Source: Flaccisagitta enflata (Eukaryota > Chaetognatha > Sagittoidea > Aphragmophora). Taken from it: 64,000 bases of DNA. The notes below the pieces were generated by a model. That model did not search any database. It was not told the DNA's origin and worked only from the letters and a program-made list of their open reading frames with translations. The translations under genes and the position numbers were made by a program. Position 1 is the first letter of the stretch. The number at the start of each line of letters is the position of its first letter. Below, piece by piece: positions 60,168-64,000 of the stretch. The stretch is taken from the NCBI GenBank assembly GCA_965153355.1, contig OZ231126.1, positions 82,646,001 through 82,710,000 on the forward strand. Reading direction: 5' to 3'.

Positions 60168-60390
60168 TTTTTAGTTGCGGACGCGCAACTCTCATTATGA
60201 GAGGCTTTGTCCGTCTGTCGGTCCGGCGGCCTTCGGTCCGTTGGTCAGTAATGATCGAGTCTAAAAGTGGAAAACAGGGTGGTTTAGATACTTTTTGCGT
60301 TTGTGTGTGAGGGTTTGGGTGTGAATAGAGGTTGGATGCCCCTGCCAACCCGTCCGCAACGATATTGTGACCCTGCGTCACTTGTTTTAG
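60168..60390 (-). mobile_element. K-type copy
   Basis: TTTTTAGTTGCGGACGCGCA hairpin end, GTCCGTCTGTCGGTCCGG, 'aatgatcgagtctaaaagtgg', 'gatgcccctgccaacccgtccgcaacgatattgtg'. Confidence 0.75.
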
Positions 60391-60443
60391 CTCTTTATGA
60401 GAACATCTTAGTATCTAGTTTAAGTCGAGTCACACAGTCATAC

Positions 60444-60595
60444 AGTTGAACCCCGCCTATAACAGATGCAAATTCACGGTTCTTTCAGCTTGTTGCTTTA
60501 AAGGTAAATTTTTTATGCTGGCAATAACGGTATTCCGCTAATAACAAAAAAAGCGTGTTTGTTCCATGAAATCCGTTCGAGCGGGATTCAACATT
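60444..60595. mobile_element. TA-target MITE 'CAGTTGAACCCCGCCTATAA', decayed
   Basis: The left end CAGTTGAACCCCGCCTATAA is mirrored imperfectly by ATCCGTTCGAGCGGGATTCA. 'gcaataacggtattccgctaataac' lies inside. Confidence 0.55.
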
Positions 60596-60827
60596 TTAGC
60601 AATCAAGCGTTCAAAGCGCATCCAACTGTTGGCTTTTCTTTGTGTCACTGTAAATGTCATATCTCTCGATGCCTCACTTCCATTATTCATTGTGAGGTCA
60701 TGAACCGGCAGTAAACGAGTGAGGTCATGTTGTCCTTGGCTATTGTGCTAAACGATCGAATCAACAGAAAAGACGTCAGCGTCTTCGCTCGTCGGTGATC
60801 TGGCGACATTTGAAGGATGAGCCTCTT

Positions 60828-60971
60828 TTTAAGTCGCGGACTCGCGACTCGATAAGAGGATTTTTCAGTCCTTCGCTCCATCAGTCCGTCCATCTGTTGG
60901 TCCGTCCATCTGTAATCATCAAGTCCAAAAGTGTAAAAACGGGCATTTCCGCCTCTACATATGTGTGTGTG

Positions 60972-61070
<99 letters not shown>

Positions 61071-61145
61071 AAAGGGTGTGTGGAGGGATATTGCACGCCC
61101 TCGCCCACCTGTCTGCGACGATATGGTAACCTAACGTTACTTGTT
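60828..61145 (-). mobile_element. K-type copy expanded by (TG)n
   Basis: TTAAGTCGCGGACTCGCGAC hairpin end, GTCCGTCCATCTGTTGGTCC, 'aaaaacgggcatttccgcc', (TG)n 60962-61066, then 'gccctcgcccacctgtctgcgacgatatggtaacc'. Confidence 0.75.
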
Positions 61146-61732
61146 CTCTCAGACACAATTTTCTCTTGTAAAAGGAAAGGCAAGAGCCTTGAAGGAAGAA
61201 GCCTTGAAGCCTTGTAGGAAGGAGCTTGGAAAGTCAATGGCGGGATGTTATTTGATGGAGTAAATTACTCTAAGTCTAGGCCGGGAATAGTGGATTAACG
61301 AAGGATGTACATGCATGTGTCTGATTTTGGATCTGTAGGACAAGAAGGATACCGCAGTGCAGGTATGTTTCGCAAGACCGCGCCCGGTGATAAGGCATCA
61401 CATGATGCAGTCGATTTTTGTCGAAATATGGCATGATTTCCAATTTCCCGACGATTTTGCGAGGACAAAAAGAAGAAAAAAGAAAAAGAAAAAGAAAAGA
61501 AAAAGAAAAGTCGCAAAAGCGTTGTATGGTCAGCGGTACCCGAAGTAACACGGCCGATTGGAAGTCACCGGCGGGTGGGAAGGGGCAGCAGAGGGCAGGG
61601 TGGGGGCAGTAGTTATTTCAGTCGTTTTCGCGTCATACAAAATTTCGCGTTACCGAGCTCCCTACAGACCTACACACCCTCTTATAGACTCGCTATAACG
61701 AAGAATCAGAAAATGAACAAGTGAAGCGGGGT

Positions 61733-61920
61733 CATAATATCGTTGCGGACGGGTGGGCAGGGGCGTCCAACCCCCATCCACACCCCAATCCCCTAACCCC
61801 ACACACAAACATTCACAAAAAGTACTTGAGACGCTTGTTTTTCCACTTTTCGACTCAATCACCATGGACGGACGGACGGACGGACAAAGCCTCATATAGA
61901 GTTGCGTGTCCGCAACAAAA
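61733..61920 (+). mobile_element. K-type copy
   Basis: 'cataatatcgttgcggacgggtgggcaggggcgtcc', 'cacttttcgactcaatcaccatggacgg', (GGAC)4, 'aaagcctcatatagagttgcgtgtccgcaac'. The complementary layout of 60168-60390. Confidence 0.75.
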
Positions 61921-62226
61921 GAGAGAGAGGGAGAGGGAGGGAGGGGGAGGGGGTGAGAAAGGGAAGAAAAGAAAGAGGGAGGGAGAGAGAGGGAAAGAGA
62001 GGGAGGGAAATGGAGGTAAGAAGAGGGAGGGAGAGGGAGTGAGAGGGGGAGGGAGAGAGAGGGGAGGAGGGGGAGGGAAAGGGAGGGAGAGAGGGAGAGA
62101 GAGAGGGAGGGAGAGAGAGAGAGGGAGGGAGAGGGGGAGGGACAGATTGAGGGAGGGAGGGAGAGGGAGGGAGAGAAGGAAGGAGCAAAGGATGGAGACA
62201 GAGAGAGACAGAGAGAGAGAGGGTGA

Positions 62227-62318
<92 letters not shown>
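61920..62318. repeat. Polypurine (GGGA/GAGA) tract then (CA)n
   Basis: About 310 bases almost purely A/G on the + strand, then about 45 CA units. The Gly/Glu/Arg and Ser/Leu/Pro open frames are artefacts. Confidence 0.95.
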
Positions 62319-62320
<2 letters not shown>

Positions 62321-62417
62321 CTTGTGAATGAAATGAGGATAAAGAAAAAACTGAAAAAAAAACGAAAGCAATTTTACGATTTTTTCCTGTCGGCGAGAGC
62401 CGCCTTTACTAGTAACA

Positions 62418-62444
62418 ATGATGATGGTGATGATGATGATGTAG

Positions 62445-62476
<32 letters not shown>

Positions 62477-62512
62477 TCAATGACGATGATGATGATGATG
62501 ATGATGATGGGA
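62418..62512. repeat. (GAT)n trinucleotide repeat
   Basis: GATGAT units with a few interruptions (Met/Asp open frame artefact). Confidence 0.9.
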
Positions 62513-62572
62513 ATGTTTAGAAAATAGGTGTCGCTGATGGGTGATTTTGATGAAAGAAAAAGAGATAGAAAA

Positions 62573-62715
62573 CAAGCCCAGCCGGGCAACTCAATGCGTC
62601 ATCTGCGTGATTTGCGCACAGGCGTAACGGACACACGGATGGCCAGATGGATGGACGGACGGACGGACCGAAGAAAGGACGGACGAACAGACCATCTTCA
62701 AGAGATACGATGAAA
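62573..62715 (+). mobile_element. K2 copy
   Basis: AACAAGCCCAGCCGGGCAAC, 'aatgcgtcatctgcg', then 'gatggatggacggacggacgg' and 'cttcaagagatacgatg'. Confidence 0.65.
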
Positions 62716-62844
62716 AACCATTTGATTACATCCATTTCACGCTGGGAAACAAGATTGCACTTTCTCTCTCCATCGGATTTCTGCTTATTTGTTTCACTTT
62801 TAATATCAGGATTTGATGGCAACGTCAGGGGATAGAAGAAACGA

Positions 62845-63335
62845 CAGGCCTGTATATTATTGAGTTCCCCCCCCCCCTGGTGGGGGGGGGGGAATCAAAG
62901 GGTCTGGGCTCTGGAGATGGGGAAGGAAATCAAAGAGGGATAAAAGAAAAACAGAAAATTATGGGAAAAAATAACTTTTGACAGTACAGTTAAATCCCGC
63001 AATAACGGATGTCAAGGGACTAACAAATTATATCCACTAAAGGCGGATTTCCCTTATTGCCAACAAAGAAATTAAAAGAAATTGACATGAAGGGACCAAA
63101 TTTATAAATCCGTTATAGGCGGATTTCCGTTACTCTTGGATCCGTTATAGCGGGGTTTAACTGTACCAAATCATAAAAACTAGTTAGTAAAGCACAATTT
63201 AACACTATCTAAACCTTAACTACACTGTTTTATAGCTTTATGGGGAAGAAAATCATAGATTTAAAAACACAACTTGTCGCGTCGCGGGGAAGAAAATCAA
63301 AGGCAGGGGGGAAAAAATCAAAAGCGACTCAATTA
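62845..63335. mobile_element. hAT-like MITE copy (family of 4267-4593), interrupted
   Basis: GACAGGCCTGTATATTATTG, C11/G12 hairpin, 'ggagatggggaaggaaatcaaa', 'aacactatctaaacctt', 'ggggaagaaaatcaaaggcagggggg', each in the order seen at 4267-4593. The right terminus TACACCCCTG is missing. A TA-target MITE is nested at 62987-63163. Confidence 0.8.
62987..63163. mobile_element. 177-bp TA-target MITE nested in the previous element
   Basis: CAGTTAAATCCCGCAATAAC and GTTATAGCGGGGTTTAACTG are inverted ends with TA on both sides (62985-62986, 63164-63165). The sister copy at 4267-4593 reads through without it, so the empty site is known. Tc1/mariner-type non-autonomous element. Confidence 0.88.
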
Positions 63336-63479
63336 TCGGTAAAAAAGTCAAAGTCAGTCTTCGACTTTTTTACATATTCGAGAGAAATAGGGTTTTCATT
63401 TTCTTATTAAGAAGTTGGGAATCTCCACTGACCGAATGTGACCTCCGATGAAACTTATAGGGTAAGTAGATTTGATAAT

Positions 63480-64000
63480 TCTCTTTCATATGGCGCCAAG
63501 CAGAATGCTCTACGGCAAATATTTTTTGCTTCATGAATTTTTGAAGATTTATTTACAAAAAATTCAAATTGAATTTTTTTTGATTTTTTATGATTTTCAG
63601 TAGGATCAATAAAGGAGTGTATTTAGGTTTGTTTGAGCATGCAAATACGAGAAAACATGTTTATGAGCATAACTGCTCATCTGTGAGGGTGTTTTTGAGC
63701 ATTTTAGCTCATTTAGCTTTTTTAGCTCAGTCTGTTTTTCTGATTTAAAATGCGATAAATGAATAAATGTTTTTATACATGTTTGAGCATGCAAATACAA
63801 GAAAGCATGTCAGTGAGCAAAGCTGCTCATCTATGAAGGTGTTTTTGAGTATTCTAGCTCATTTAGCTCATTTAGCTCAGTCTTTTTTTTCTGTTTTTTT
63901 TTCTAATAGGATAATTGTATAAATGTTTTGATGTGAGCATGCAAATACAAGAATGCATGTCAGTGAGCATAGCTGGGTGTCAGCTTGAATGATTTTGAGC
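63480..64000 (+). repeat. Tandem-core repeat 'gagcatgcaaatac' family, copy 2
   Basis: Starts near 'atggcgccaagcagaatgctc'. It then has about 2.5 imperfect units of about 150 bases with 'gagcatgcaaatac', 'gctcatctgtgagggtgtttttgagc' and 'tagctcatttagctcag', running past the window end. Inverse of 29690-30165. Confidence 0.8.

Overview
This is animal nuclear DNA that I can place only as an invertebrate metazoan. Both genes found are animal genes with GT-AG introns, and the noncoding DNA is dominated by microsatellites, transposon termini and long inverted repeats. I found no feature that names the species. All exon boundaries were read by eye from splice sites, reading-frame phase and recalled family sequence; no search was run.

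Two protein genes are supported, and they converge. On the + strand, positions 9396-31307 hold the last eight exons (402 codons plus stop) of an SLC12A9-like cation-chloride cotransporter family protein. Its membrane-spanning part is not in the window and must lie upstream. On the - strand, positions 55874-41352 hold a complete nine-exon gene for a Gi-type G-protein alpha subunit. It joins in phase to exactly 354 codons, the usual Gi-alpha length, with every nucleotide-binding motif intact and the C-terminus DCGLF. About 10 kb of repeat-rich DNA separates the two stop codons. Nothing suggests the two genes share a pathway.

Layout. 1-9395: probable intron (or 5' flank) of the SLC12A9-like gene, with nested foldback and hAT-like elements, a decayed Tc1/mariner transposase and a tRNA-like cassette. 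9396-31307: the SLC12A9-like exons; the 10.9-kb intron after the first of them carries a 6.76-kb hAT-type insertion with a perfect 8-bp target duplication, and a 2.08-kb giant palindrome lies inside that insertion. 31308-41351: intergenic, with several terminal-inverted-repeat elements that have readable target duplications. 41352-55874: the Gi-alpha gene; its intron 3 holds a palindrome, a 30-unit 29-bp minisatellite and a roughly 415-bp polypurine tract. 55875-64000: upstream of the Gi-alpha gene, no convincing gene, many microsatellites and short interspersed repeats.

The strongest unexplained signal is a short interspersed repeat family seen more than 20 times. One end is AACAAGGCCGG, the middle is a run of GACC/GACG/GACA tetranucleotides, and the other end is a small perfect hairpin followed by TAAAA. 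At least two subfamilies differ in the hairpin (AGTCGCG...CGCGACT versus AGATGCG...CGCATCT). Two hAT-like elements are inserted in copies of this family. Many of the longest open frames in the window are artefacts of simple or tandem repeats.
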